Shown: positions 1 through 9,702, counted from the first letter of the stretch. The stretch is DNA of 39,381 bases from Pirellula staleyi DSM 6068 (GCA_945875845.1 CAMCMB010000071.1:1-39381); one strand, 5' to 3'. The notes: generated by a model from the sequence alone, not told the origin. A program made the numbers and translations.

Positions 1-185
1 CGATTCAATTCGCTTTACACGCGAACGAGTTTACTGATCTACGGGCTAACCCTCGTAAGATCGAATAGCAGCTTGCGGCGTACGACGGAAAATTTACCAA
101 CAATTGTCCCGACCACCCTTGACACAAAACAATACATAGCAGCGAAAGGCGACTATGCTAAATTCAAAGCCTAGTTGCAATCGGT

Positions 186-1646
186 TTAGGGTCGGATCGT
201 GACTGGCGAACCTCGTCCAAGCATTCCGAAAATATCGCTCGCGTCCTGGGGTGACAAACTGATGCACCCGAGCTTTCCCTCGGTCGGACCATCTGCTGAT
301 CCGTGGATGCAATAGTCAGAACCGAGATCCATCCACCAACCGCCGTACGGGTTGCGAGGATCGGTGGCAGGGATCTGGACTCCGTTGCCGTAGTAGTTCT
401 TGTTCTGCTGTTTGTCGACCACTTGAAAAGTACCGGGCTTCGGAGTGGGATCGCTGCCAAACGACACCGGGTAGCGGCCTGCATACAAATCGCCTAAAAA
501 CACGGTTAGTTCGCTGCGAGTAAGATCGACCTCTGCTCGAAACGGACCTGGCACCACCTTTAGCTTGGAACCGCTAGGCAACTGTGTTTTTGTATCGATG
601 GCGTTGATACGAGCCAGGATATCGGCGGGAACATCATTTCGCTTTGCTATCTCGGCAAGTGTTTCTCCTGGAGCTACAACGTAGACCATCGCTAGGAAAT
701 GGCGACGCGAGAAAACAACTTCGCTGGCTAGCGCATCAAGCAAGTCCAGGAGGTCGTGTCGTTGCTCCGTTGTTAATTCCGGGGCATTGTAGAAGACAGA
801 CAAAGTTGCCAGCCCCTCTTTGAGTTGGCCTCGCTCGATTTGTTCCATCGCGAGTTCCTTGGCATTTTCAAAGGCCTTGTTCGCGGAATTCGATTTTGGA
901 GACGGACCTGCCTCTTTCAGAGGTTCCGACAAGTCTTTCGGCACACTGTCGCTCTGGGCAACCGAAGGTGGCGGTGAGAGCGGAACAATCGCACTGGAGT
1001 TGAAACTCGAGTTGGAAACCAATTCGGCAGGGATCTTGGGGGAAGCGTCCGACCCAAAGCTTGGCGTATTTGTGGAAATCGGTGTATTTGTCGAAATAGG
1101 AACGACGGCCGCGTTGGCTGGGCTACTGATGGTCGAGGGGGATAATTCAGGGAGCGGCGGGAGCGCTGGAATAAGGTTGCTGTTGTTTCCTAAGGTCGAA
1201 GACGGCGAGGCCGGCGAGGCCGGAAACACATTCGTCGAATTAGATGGAGCTGGGGTAGAAACGGGGGTTGATGGGACTAGCGAGGGAGAGAAACCCGAGG
1301 ATGCGTTTCCTCCGCTTGGCGGGCTGAGGGGAGGCAAACCTGTTTCGAAATTTTTCGATTCTGGAAATGGCGACGTCGAGGATTGCCCGAACGGAGAAGC
1401 ATTACTGTTGGCCCCGAAATTGGGAGCCGGCGTACTGTTAAAGGAATCGAATCCAACAGACGGCTTGGCCATGTTGCCCGACCCGAGCGACCCGCTAGGT
1501 CCAGAAACGTCCGGCAAGTTGTCAAGTCCCATGAGATCTTCAAGGTCGGGGTTCATCGGCGTTTGTGTTCCGTTGAGCGCGACATATCCGCCGTACAAAA
1601 CGAATAGCAACAACACAACCACAACGGCAGTTTTTAAGGTTTGCAC
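186..1646 (-). CDS. LysM-domain L,D-transpeptidase (YkuD family), membrane anchored
   Basis: Likely a cell-wall enzyme forming or editing 3-3 peptidoglycan cross-links outside the cytoplasmic membrane. The 486-residue product opens with a hydrophobic anchor (about residues 7-25), then a long Pro/Ser/Asn-rich linker (about 30-240), a helical stretch, a LysM domain (starts near YVVAPGETLAEIAKRN) and a C-terminal YkuD domain. The catalytic pair appears to be His448 (IHGSADG) and Cys461 (GKLGCISL). The usual family motif is S-x-G-C-I-R; here Ser and Arg are replaced, so activity is probable but not certain. The start is GTG at 1646: a strong GGAGGG lies about 7 nt upstream and the anchor follows at once. 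It is a single gene, running in the same direction as the Rieske gene but about 95 bp away. Family assignment is firm; substrate is inferred from the family. Confidence 0.88.
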   Translation of the reverse strand: MQTLKTAVVVVLLLFVLYGGYVALNGTQTPMNPDLEDLMGLDNLPDVSGPSGSLGSGNMAKPSVGFDSFNSTPAPNFGANSNASPFGQSSTSPFPESKNFETGLPPLSPPSGGNASSGFSPSLVPSTPVSTPAPSNSTNVFPASPASPSSTLGNNSNLIPALPPLPELSPSTISSPANAAVVPISTNTPISTNTPSFGSDASPKIPAELVSNSSFNSSAIVPLSPPPSVAQSDSVPKDLSEPLKEAGPSPKSNSANKAFENAKELAMEQIERGQLKEGLATLSVFYNAPELTTEQRHDLLDLLDALASEVVFSRRHFLAMVYVVAPGETLAEIAKRNDVPADILARINAIDTKTQLPSGSKLKVVPGPFRAEVDLTRSELTVFLGDLYAGRYPVSFGSDPTPKPGTFQVVDKQQNKNYYGNGVQIPATDPRNPYGGWWMDLGSDYCIHGSADGPTEGKLGCISLSPQDASDIFGMLGRGSPVTIRP

Positions 1647-1740
1647 CGCGGCCCTCCCTGACCGAAAGTTCTAAAAATTCAATTCACAAAGCCCGTTTCA
1701 TCATGGCTGATGGCCCAAGCTAGCCGGATGCTAGAATTAA

Positions 1741-2049
1741 TCACTCAGGCAAGTCAATCTCAATTATCCCAGCAGATTCCTGGATTCCAAAGGTTTTTAG
1801 CATTGGCTTGCAAGTGATTGCGTGGTTTCCGGTGGATAGGTCATATTGCCAGCCGTGCCATGGGCAAATCACGGTTCCGTCGACCAGTCTGCCGCGGGCC
1901 AAAGGCCCCCCTTGATGCATACACACTCCATCGATCGCATAAAGTATCCCAGCATGTCGGTAGACGGCGATGACGTCACCGTTGTGGACGACTTCCAGCG
2001 ATTGTCCCTCGTTTAACTCTTGCGATGCACACACCCTTTTCCATACCAT
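1741..2049 (-). CDS. Rieske [2Fe-2S] ferredoxin-like protein
   Basis: Small soluble 102-residue Rieske protein, likely an electron carrier for an oxygenase or a NirD-like redox partner. Both cluster-binding boxes are intact: Cys43-x-His45 (GVCMHQGG) and Cys62-x2-His65 (CPWHGW), separated by 16 residues as in Rieske ferredoxins. There is no signal peptide or membrane segment, so it should be cytoplasmic. An AAGGG about 7 nt upstream of ATG at 2049 supports the start. The gene is divergent from the M16 peptidase, with 126 bp between them. No oxygenase subunit is adjacent, so its partner cannot be named from this window. Confidence 0.88.
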   Translation of the reverse strand: MVWKRVCASQELNEGQSLEVVHNGDVIAVYRHAGILYAIDGVCMHQGGPLARGRLVDGTVICPWHGWQYDLSTGNHAITCKPMLKTFGIQESAGIIEIDLPE

Positions 2050-2175
2050 TGGTTTACCCTTAATTTATTCGGCGGGTTCGAGGTGACCCAATCTACTAAT
2101 GATGGAAATTGTATTACAATCTCGAATCTCTTTTGAATCCAACCTAGTATTTCGTGAATTTCACGGAGCTTAAAG

Positions 2176-4956
2176 ATGCAACCTTTGTGGACTATAGCGG
2201 GAACCGTCTCCCGAATCCTTCGGGTGTTGATGTGCTACTTTGTCATTTTTGCTAACGGACTCGCGGACGATAAGATGCCAACCAAGATCGGTTCTGTTGA
2301 AGGAATTACGGAATACACGCTTGAGAATGGACTCAAAGTTCTGCTCTTTGCAGACAAGAGTCAGCCCAAGGTGACGGTGAACTGCACGATTTTTGTGGGC
2401 TCCCGCCACGAGGGTTATGGCGAAACGGGAATGGCACATTTGCTCGAGCATATGCTGTTCAAGGGGACAGATCTCCATCCTAAGATTCCCGAGTTGCTCC
2501 GCGATCGGGGGGCATCCTTCAACGGTACGACTTGGCTCGACCGCACCAACTATTACGAAACCCTAAACGCCACGGATGAGAATCTTGAGTTTGCGATCCG
2601 ACTCGAAGCGGATCGAATGGTCAACAGCAAGATCCTCAACGAAGATCTTCAAAAAGAATTCACGGTTGTGCGCAGCGAATTCGAACAGGGTGAAAACAGT
2701 CCATTCAGGGTGCTTTTGCAACGGATGTTCTCCTCGGCGTTTCAATGGCACAATTATCGCAACTCAACCATCGGAAACCGAAGCGATATCGAGCGAGTCC
2801 CCATCGATAGTCTTCGCGCTTTCTATCGCAAATACTATCGACCGGACAACGCGATGTTGATTGTTGCTGGCAGCTTCGATGAAAAGAAAGCACTCGCGTT
2901 TATCCAAAAATACTTCGGTGTATTGGAAAAACCCAAAACCCCTGTCAGCCAAACGTACACCGTCGAACCTCCGCAGGACGGCGATCGCACAACGATGGTC
3001 CGCCGTGTCGCGGATACTCAAATGGTTGGATCGATGTACCACGTTCCTGCCGGCGGTGACCCGGAGTTTGCCGCAGTTGATCTTTTGGCCAACATCTTGA
3101 CGGACGAGCCCAGTGGCAGACTCTACAAATCGTTGATTGAAACGAAGAAGGCCACGAGCGTTGGCGGCCGATCCTTTGCTCTGCACGATCCAGGCGCTCT
3201 GTTTTTTATGGCCCAAGTACCGAAAGACAAGTCAATCGAAGATGCTCAAAATACAATGATCGAGACACTTGAAAACCTCGCATCCAATCCCGTCACCAAA
3301 GAGGAAGTGGAGCGAGCGCGTCGCCAAATCCTCAACCAACGTGAAATGGCCGCGTCTAAGACCGATAGCATTGCGGTCAGCTTGAGCGAGTGGGCTTCCC
3401 AAGGTGATTGGCGATTGTATTTTCTTTACCGAGACGCCATCGAAAAGACCACCCCAGAGCAAGTGCAACTGGCCGCCCAAAAATATTTGGTGCGAAACAA
3501 TCGGACCGTTGGCCTCTACCTTCCTACCGATCGATCGGAACGAATCCAGATCGCAGATCGACCGGTCATTCAAGATTTGGTAGCAGGCTATCAAGGCCGA
3601 GAGGCAATCCTCGATGGCGAGCAATTCGAGCCAACGCCAAAGAACATTGAGGGTCGTTTGATTCGTGGTGAACTGAAAACGGGCGTGCCATACGCCTTTC
3701 TCCCAAAAAAGACTCGCGGTGCGACCGTTAATCTCGCAATCGTGTTGCGATTCGGGGACGAAAAATCGTTGATGGGCAAATCGGCCGCGTGCGACTTGCT
3801 TGGAAGCCTAATGGAACGGGGCACGAAGACACTCGATTTCCAAAAATTAAACGACCGCAAGGATGAACTCAAGGCTCCGATACGAATTGGATCGAGCCAG
3901 CAAACTCTTCGCATCTCACTCGAAACGAAACGTGAGACTTTGATGGATGCAATTGCATTGATCGAAGATATCTTGCGCAACCCTGCGTTCGATGAGAACG
4001 AATTTGCACTGCTGCGAGAACAAGTCATCTCGAATCTTGAAGAGCAAAAACGCGAGCCGGCAATACTCGCCTCTCTGGCGGTCAGTCGGACTCTCAGCCC
4101 ATACAAGCGAGGGGATGTTCGATACGTCGCAACCATCGAGGAGGAACTCGAGGATTTCAAGAAGCTGAAACTTGCCGACATCAAAGAGATTCACACAAAA
4201 TACCTTTCTGGCACCGAGGGCGAAGTGTCGGTGGTCGGTGACTTCGATCCAGAAGAAGTAGAAACGCGACTTTCGGCATTGCTTTCCAATTGGAAATCCA
4301 AAATCCCGTATCAACGCGTTGCCGATTCTGCCACAACGGACATGAAGACGCAAATGATCTCCATTGATACGCCGGACAAAGCAAACGCAAACTATGTTGC
4401 AAGTCAACAGTATGCGATTCGAGATGACCATCCGAAGTATCCAGCATTGCTAATCGGCAACATGATTTTAGGAGGTGGGTCTCTCGCGTCACGCTTGGCT
4501 GATCGCGTCCGAAAAGACGAAGGGCTCTCGTACGGGATTTCGAGCAGTCTGATGGCGAGCACACTCGACGAGAAGGCATCCCTTTCGGTGAGAGCCAATA
4601 CGAACCCGGTGAATCGTGACAAACTGGTCAAAGTGATTGACGAAGAAATCCGCAAGTTTGTCAAAGACGGAGTGACAGAAAAGGAACTCAAGGACAACAT
4701 CCAGGGATACTTGCAAAACCAACAGCTGACGCGTGCTCGCGACAGTTTCTTGGCAAGTTTGCTTGCCAATAATTTATACACCGGAAGGGATATGTCTTAC
4801 TATGAAAAACTTGAGGCCGCGGTGTCGCATTTGACGGTCGCAAGTGTCAACGAAGCCATTAGCGAGTATATTTCTCCCGATGCCTTTGTTGTTGCAACCG
4901 CTGGCGACTTCGCTCAGCCAACCCAAGCCAATCCCAATCCAAAGCCAAAGCAGTAG
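2176..4956 (+). CDS. M16 family zinc metallopeptidase (two-repeat, exported)
   Basis: Pitrilysin/processing-peptidase-type protease of 926 residues with an N-terminal signal peptide (about residues 1-30, ending near FANGLADD), so it should act outside the cytoplasmic membrane. The inverted zinc motif HxxEH is present at His88-Glu91-His92 (HLLEHMLFKGT), followed by an acidic helix (EFTVVRSEFEQGENSP) containing the expected third zinc ligand. The second half is another M16 repeat without HxxEH but with the conserved Arg/Tyr region (RVRKDEGLSYG), the usual arrangement of active plus inactive halves on one chain. GGAG 7 nt before ATG at 2176 supports the start. It is followed by a 362-bp repeat-bearing gap, so it is probably monocistronic. 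Substrates are unknown. Confidence 0.92.
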   Translation: MQPLWTIAGTVSRILRVLMCYFVIFANGLADDKMPTKIGSVEGITEYTLENGLKVLLFADKSQPKVTVNCTIFVGSRHEGYGETGMAHLLEHMLFKGTDLHPKIPELLRDRGASFNGTTWLDRTNYYETLNATDENLEFAIRLEADRMVNSKILNEDLQKEFTVVRSEFEQGENSPFRVLLQRMFSSAFQWHNYRNSTIGNRSDIERVPIDSLRAFYRKYYRPDNAMLIVAGSFDEKKALAFIQKYFGVLEKPKTPVSQTYTVEPPQDGDRTTMVRRVADTQMVGSMYHVPAGGDPEFAAVDLLANILTDEPSGRLYKSLIETKKATSVGGRSFALHDPGALFFMAQVPKDKSIEDAQNTMIETLENLASNPVTKEEVERARRQILNQREMAASKTDSIAVSLSEWASQGDWRLYFLYRDAIEKTTPEQVQLAAQKYLVRNNRTVGLYLPTDRSERIQIADRPVIQDLVAGYQGREAILDGEQFEPTPKNIEGRLIRGELKTGVPYAFLPKKTRGATVNLAIVLRFGDEKSLMGKSAACDLLGSLMERGTKTLDFQKLNDRKDELKAPIRIGSSQQTLRISLETKRETLMDAIALIEDILRNPAFDENEFALLREQVISNLEEQKREPAILASLAVSRTLSPYKRGDVRYVATIEEELEDFKKLKLADIKEIHTKYLSGTEGEVSVVGDFDPEEVETRLSALLSNWKSKIPYQRVADSATTDMKTQMISIDTPDKANANYVASQQYAIRDDHPKYPALLIGNMILGGGSLASRLADRVRKDEGLSYGISSSLMASTLDEKASLSVRANTNPVNRDKLVKVIDEEIRKFVKDGVTEKELKDNIQGYLQNQQLTRARDSFLASLLANNLYTGRDMSYYEKLEAAVSHLTVASVNEAISEYISPDAFVVATAGDFAQPTQANPNPKPKQ

Positions 4957-5318
4957 CGAGCATCGTTACGTTTATCGGCAGTCTGGTTTGTACCGGGAGG
5001 GTGAGACCACCCCTCCAACCAACTTTGCAATTTAGAATAAATTGGAAATCAATGGGAGAGCGAGGCTCCTGCCGAGCTATTTACGCTACGGTTCGGCAGG
5101 AGCCTCACCCTCCCAAGCAAAGAATGCGTTGGGCAAACCTCAACAAAACATGTTTGCAGGGATGGCCTCACCCTCCCAATCGGACCCGATAGCGGGTAGA
5201 TTTCATTCTGCCGCCGGCCTTTCGGCAAATGGGAGATTGCTAGCCACGAATTCGATTCCTTTTCGGTCCGTAGTTCCATTCCGCTTGTCACCGTTCCTCT
5301 CCAAATTCACCAAAACTA
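4957..5318. other. Intergenic stretch with family-B repeats
   Basis: No credible gene is seen between the M16 peptidase and pyruvate carboxylase. Most of the stretch is family-B repeat (described separately at 4995-5187). The remaining 130 bp upstream of pyruvate carboxylase show no obvious ribosome-binding site; the carboxylase promoter, if present, must lie here. Confidence 0.6.
4995..5187. repeat. Family-B dispersed repeat, copy 1 (hairpin 5054-5114)
   Basis: A GGGAGGGTGAG-type motif recurs three times. The core at 5054-5114 is a long imperfect hairpin whose arms read GGGAGAGCGAGGCTCCTGCC and its complement, around a ~17-nt loop. A third motif in inverse orientation lies at about 5165-5187, after a spacer containing AACATGTTT. 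The whole unit is matched in inverted orientation at 13472-13595, including the spacer. Confidence 0.8.
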
Positions 5319-8300
5319 ATGCCGACCATTCGAAAACTTCTCGCAGCCAATCGGAGCGAGATCGCGACTCGTATTTTTCGCAGCGCCCACGAGCTCAAGA
5401 TTCGGACGGTAGCACTTTACTCGCACGAGGACCGTTTCGCGTTGCATCGTTTCAAAGCGGACGAAGCATATCAAATCGGAAAGGCGGGCGAACCCATTCG
5501 CTCATACCTTGACATCGAGGGTATCGTCCGTTTGTGTCTCGAAAACAAAATCGACGGCGTCCATCCAGGCTATGGTTTTCTGTCCGAAAACGCGGAATTC
5601 GCAAAAGCCCTGGCGGCGGCCGGTATTACGTTCGTTGGCCCCAGCGTTCGAGCACTCGAATTGCTTGGCGATAAAGTTGCTGCCCGGGCAATTGCCAAGA
5701 AAGTCGGCGTTCCAGTCTTGGAAGGCTCTTCCCACGCCGTCAATTCACTCGAGGAAGCAAGAGCGACGGCAGGTCAAATGGGTTACCCGATCATGCTCAA
5801 GGCATCCAAAGGTGGTGGCGGTCGGGGAATGCGCGTGGTAGAAGCCGAAGATGCATTGGCATCCAATCTCGAACAAGCCCAACGCGAATCCAAAAACGCA
5901 TTCGGCAGCGACGAAGTTTTTCTTGAAAAGCTAGTTGGCAGAGCTCGCCATCTCGAAGTTCAAATATTGGGTGACCAACATGGCAACATCATTCACTTGC
6001 ACGAACGCGATTGTTCCGTTCAACGCCGACACCAGAAGGTCGTTGAAATCGCCCCCGCGCCGAATTTGAGCAAGCAGACTGCAAGCGAACTGCACGAAGC
6101 GGCCATCGCGATTGCAAAGGAAGTGGGCTACTACTGCGCAGGGACTGTGGAGTTTTTGCTCGATACCGAGACAAACAAGTTCTTTTTCATCGAGGTCAAT
6201 CCACGTATCCAAGTGGAACATACCGTCACCGAGGAAATTACCGGTATCGATTTAGTACGGGCCCAGATTTTGGTTTCGTGTGGTGAAAGGCTCGGCGATG
6301 ATTTGCTGGGTTTGCCGTTACAAAAAGATGTGCAAGTCGTAGGTTCCGCCATCCAGTGCCGCGTAACCACAGAGGACCCCACCAACCAATTCCGCCCAGA
6401 CTATGGAAGAATTACGCACTATCGCAGCGCGGGTGGACTGGGGATCCGCCTCGACGCAGGCAGCGCTTTTAGCGGGGCGGTGGTGAATCCGTTCTACGAT
6501 TCGCTCCTGGTGAAGGTAACGGCCCGTGGACGCAATCTTGGCGAAGCGGCCGGACGAATGGAACGGTGTCTTCAGGAGTTTCGGATTCGAGGGGTGAAGA
6601 CCAACATACCCTTTCTCGTTTCCCTCATCACCCACAAAACCTTTCTGGCGGGTGATGCGACGACACGAATGATCGATAAGACGCCAGAGCTATTCGCGCT
6701 GACACGTCGTCGCGACCGAGCAACGCGAATACTCAGTTTCATCGCGGAGACATTGGTGAACGGAAATGTTCCTATCGGCAATACGGCTCAATCCATACGT
6801 CGCGAACCTGCCCTCATCCCCAAGGTGGACGTGACGCAGCCTTTGCCCGAGGGGTACCGAAATCAGTTTCTCAAGCTTGGTGCCAAGAAGTTTTGCGACT
6901 CGTTGCGTGGTAACAAAGAGTTGCTCCTAACCGACACGACGATGCGAGATGCACACCAATCGTTGTTGGCGACCCGCGTTCGTACATTCGACATGATGCA
7001 AATCGCGGACGCGTACGCCAGACTGACGCCTGAGTTCTTCAGCTTGGAGATGTGGGGAGGTGCCACCTTTGATACTTCCATGCGATTCCTCAAGGAAAGT
7101 CCATGGCAAAGACTTTCCGATCTGCGATCGAGGATTCCGAACTTGCTTTTTCAGATGTTGCTGCGGGCATCAAACGCGGTTGGGTACACGAACTATCCAG
7201 ACAACGTTGTACGGGCCTTCGTGAAAGAAGCTGCGGAAGCAGGTGTCGATATCTTTCGTGTTTTCGATGCGCTCAATTGGACCGAGAACATGCGTGTCGC
7301 AATGAATGCTGTCGTTGAATCAGGTATGATCTGCGAGGCCGCGATTTGCTACACCGGTGACATCCTCAATCCGAATCGTCAAAAGTACTCCCTCAAGTAC
7401 TACGTGGACTTGGCCAAAGAACTCGAACGCATGGGTGCCCACATTCTGGCCATCAAAGATATGGCCGGTCTTTGCAAACCAGCCGCAGCCAAGAAACTGG
7501 TTGCGACGCTCAAGCAAGAGATTGGCATTCCGATTCACTTCCATACCCACGACACGGCCGGTATACAGGCCGCTTCGATTTTAAACGCGGCCGACGAAGG
7601 ACTCGAAATTGCAGACGGGGCATTTGCCTCGATGTCTGGCGGGACGTCGCAGGTCAATTTGAATACGCTCGTTGAATCGTTGCGATACTCGCCTCGGGAA
7701 AGCCGCCTAAAGACCGACGCACTTACCGAAATTTCGGAGTACTGGAAAGCGGCACGGCAGTTCTACTCTCCGTTTGAAAGTGAGTCTCTCGTTGCAGGCG
7801 GGGACTTGTATCAACATGAAATGCCGGGTGGCCAGTACACCAACCTGTATCAGCAAGCCAAAGCGTTGGGACTAGCAGATCAATGGGCGAAAGTTTGCAA
7901 ACGGTACGCCGAAGCAAACCAGTTGCTAGGAGATATTGTTAAAGTGACTCCGACGAGCAAGGCGGTTGGCGACTTGGCATTGTTCATGGTCGCGAACGAC
8001 TTGTCGGCCAGCGATGTCGTCCAGGGGACCCGCGAAATCGCGTATCCGGGTTCGGTATTGGACTTGGTGTGCGGAATGATGGGCCAACCTCCGGGTGGCT
8101 TTCCAGAACAAGCCAAACGCTCCATTCTCAAGAACAATCCGGAGGTCCTCGAACGGCCTGGTGAATCGCTTGCTCCAGTGGATTTCGAGGAAATCAGTTC
8201 GCGATTAAAAACGAAAATGGGTCGAGAAATGACCATGCGAGAGGTCGTTACGAGCGCGCTTTATCCGAAGGTGTTTGATGAGTACCTGACACACGTGCGG

Positions 8301-8762
8301 ACCTATGGCGACGTCTCCTTATTGCCAACCTCGGTTTTCTTTTTTGGTCCGGCCATCGGCGAAGAATTTTACGTCGACATCGAACCAGGCAAACGGCTTA
8401 TTATCAAGTTTCTCGCTGTCGGCGAAGCTCGCCCCAATGGAACCAGAACGGTTTTCTTTGAGCTCAACGGTCAGCCACGCGAAGTCGAAGTCGTCGACAG
8501 ATCGATCGAGTCCAAAGCGACCAGACGCTTGAAAGCGGACGCAGCGGACCCAACGCACGTGGCCGCAGGTATGCCGGGAATGGTGATCGGAGTCGCCGTC
8601 GTCCAGGGCGCCAAAGTCGCGAAAGGCCAAAAACTACTCGCCCTAGAAGCCATGAAAATGGAAACCGTCATCAATGCGGAGCGCGACGGCGAGATCACGC
8701 AACTGTTGGTTCAATCTGGTAGCCAAGTGGAAACCGGCGATTTGCTTTTCGTGCTAAAGTAA
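5319..8762 (+). CDS. pyc: Pyruvate carboxylase (single-chain, biotin dependent)
   Basis: Converts pyruvate, bicarbonate and ATP to oxaloacetate, refilling the TCA cycle in the cytoplasm. All parts are on one 1147-residue chain, the normal length of alpha4 pyruvate carboxylases: biotin carboxylase (1 to about 450; ATP-grasp loop KGGGGRGMR near residue 165; FFIEVNPRIQVEHTVTE), the carboxyltransferase barrel (from about 530; TDTTMRDAHQSLLATR; VFDALNWTENM; HFHTHDTAG metal site), the PC-tetramerisation region, and the C-terminal biotin carrier domain with LEAMKMET, in which Lys1113 is the biotinylated residue. ATG at 5319 gives a start typical of the family (MPTIRKLLAANRSEIATRI), although no clear Shine-Dalgarno is seen. 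HemQ follows 30 bp later on the same strand and may be co-transcribed. Its oxaloacetate supplies the aspartate used by the hom/lysC genes further along. Confidence 0.96.
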   Translation: MPTIRKLLAANRSEIATRIFRSAHELKIRTVALYSHEDRFALHRFKADEAYQIGKAGEPIRSYLDIEGIVRLCLENKIDGVHPGYGFLSENAEFAKALAAAGITFVGPSVRALELLGDKVAARAIAKKVGVPVLEGSSHAVNSLEEARATAGQMGYPIMLKASKGGGGRGMRVVEAEDALASNLEQAQRESKNAFGSDEVFLEKLVGRARHLEVQILGDQHGNIIHLHERDCSVQRRHQKVVEIAPAPNLSKQTASELHEAAIAIAKEVGYYCAGTVEFLLDTETNKFFFIEVNPRIQVEHTVTEEITGIDLVRAQILVSCGERLGDDLLGLPLQKDVQVVGSAIQCRVTTEDPTNQFRPDYGRITHYRSAGGLGIRLDAGSAFSGAVVNPFYDSLLVKVTARGRNLGEAAGRMERCLQEFRIRGVKTNIPFLVSLITHKTFLAGDATTRMIDKTPELFALTRRRDRATRILSFIAETLVNGNVPIGNTAQSIRREPALIPKVDVTQPLPEGYRNQFLKLGAKKFCDSLRGNKELLLTDTTMRDAHQSLLATRVRTFDMMQIADAYARLTPEFFSLEMWGGATFDTSMRFLKESPWQRLSDLRSRIPNLLFQMLLRASNAVGYTNYPDNVVRAFVKEAAEAGVDIFRVFDALNWTENMRVAMNAVVESGMICEAAICYTGDILNPNRQKYSLKYYVDLAKELERMGAHILAIKDMAGLCKPAAAKKLVATLKQEIGIPIHFHTHDTAGIQAASILNAADEGLEIADGAFASMSGGTSQVNLNTLVESLRYSPRESRLKTDALTEISEYWKAARQFYSPFESESLVAGGDLYQHEMPGGQYTNLYQQAKALGLADQWAKVCKRYAEANQLLGDIVKVTPTSKAVGDLALFMVANDLSASDVVQGTREIAYPGSVLDLVCGMMGQPPGGFPEQAKRSILKNNPEVLERPGESLAPVDFEEISSRLKTKMGREMTMREVVTSALYPKVFDEYLTHVRTYGDVSLLPTSVFFFGPAIGEEFYVDIEPGKRLIIKFLAVGEARPNGTRTVFFELNGQPREVEVVDRSIESKATRRLKADAADPTHVAAGMPGMVIGVAVVQGAKVAKGQKLLALEAMKMETVINAERDGEITQLLVQSGSQVETGDLLFVLK

Positions 8763-8792
8763 GGATGTATCCAGCGGTTTGATTCCCTTTCG

Positions 8793-9656
8793 ATGTTGAG
8801 TTTTAGTTTTTCTATGAGTTATCCTCACACCTCTTCCGTTTCCTTGCCCGAGCCCTCGGTCGTTCCGATTCAAGGATTGCACTGCGGTCACTATTTTTAT
8901 CGCTGGCGGCGCGACGTGTTGGCTAGCATGGGAACGTCCGTGGTTCACGCTGCCAAGGCGGAATTTTCGGCCGCCATGGACCCGAATCGTGACGCGCGTC
9001 CGACCCGGCTTCAATCCTTTATCGTGAGTGGACACAAAGCCGACTTTGCGACGGTCATGATGGATCCCGACCCACTGCGAATCGATCGCGTTCACCAGCG
9101 AATCATGAGCACAAAGCTCGGTGCGGCAATCGATGCGGTCTATTCGTTTGTTTCGATGTCTGAAATAAGCGAGTATCTGCCGAACAAAGATCAGTACGCG
9201 GCCAAACTCATTCGCAGCGGGGAGGATGCCCAATCCGCAACCTTTCAAGCCAAGGTGGCTTCGTATGAAAAACGGCTGCCAGCGATGCACGCTCAGCGGA
9301 TCGCACCAGAGTTCCCTCTTTGGCCAGCCATGTGTTTTTACCCGATGAACAAAGTACGCAACGTTGGGGCCAATTGGTTCCTGGAACCTTTTTCCGCTCG
9401 CACGGAAATGATGGCAGAACATGCTCAAAGCGGGATGGCGTTCGCAGGTCGAGTGACTCAACTGGTAACCGCGTCTGTGGGGCTTGACGATTGGGAATGG
9501 GGAGTCACGCTGTGGGCTCGAAACCCCCAGTTTTTAAAAGAGATCGTCTATACCATGCGATACGATTCAGCGAGTGCTCGCTTTGGGCAATTCGGTTCGT
9601 TTTATACGGGCTACTTGGCGAACGCTTCCGACATCTTGAGCCATTGTTTCCTTTAA
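8793..9656 (+). CDS. hemQ: HemQ-type coproheme decarboxylase / chlorite-dismutase-fold protein
   Basis: Member of the chlorite dismutase/HemQ superfamily; HemQ performs the peroxide-dependent decarboxylation of coproheme to haem b, the last step of the coproporphyrin route. Numbered from ATG at 8793, the family signatures are the YPMNK motif (Tyr183, Lys187), the proximal haem ligand His210 (MAEHAQSG), and GLDDWEWGVTLW followed by MRYDSASARFGQFGSFYTGY. Position +13 from the proximal His is Gln223, as in HemQ, whereas true chlorite dismutases carry Arg there; this favours haem synthesis over chlorite removal. At 287 residues it is slightly longer than usual because of an N-terminal extension. 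ATG at 8814 is an alternative start, and neither has a good ribosome-binding site. It lies 30 bp after pyc; other haem genes in the window (hemA and a HemX-like gene) are about 5 kb away. Confidence 0.88.
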   Translation: MLSFSFSMSYPHTSSVSLPEPSVVPIQGLHCGHYFYRWRRDVLASMGTSVVHAAKAEFSAAMDPNRDARPTRLQSFIVSGHKADFATVMMDPDPLRIDRVHQRIMSTKLGAAIDAVYSFVSMSEISEYLPNKDQYAAKLIRSGEDAQSATFQAKVASYEKRLPAMHAQRIAPEFPLWPAMCFYPMNKVRNVGANWFLEPFSARTEMMAEHAQSGMAFAGRVTQLVTASVGLDDWEWGVTLWARNPQFLKEIVYTMRYDSASARFGQFGSFYTGYLANASDILSHCFL

Positions 9657-9702
9657 AGGCTGACAATCGCGTGGGTAGGATGGGGGCATTGTCCCGTCCA
9701 TA

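Noticed and set aside
820-1674. 284-codon plus-strand ORF opposite the L,D-transpeptidase
   Set aside because: Antisense of the Pro/Ser-rich linker; Gly/Glu-rich composition without domains, while the minus-strand frame has a clear LysM and YkuD domain.
8754-9461. 235-codon minus-strand ORF opposite hemQ
   Set aside because: The plus strand encodes HemQ with all family motifs; the antisense product has no recognisable pattern.
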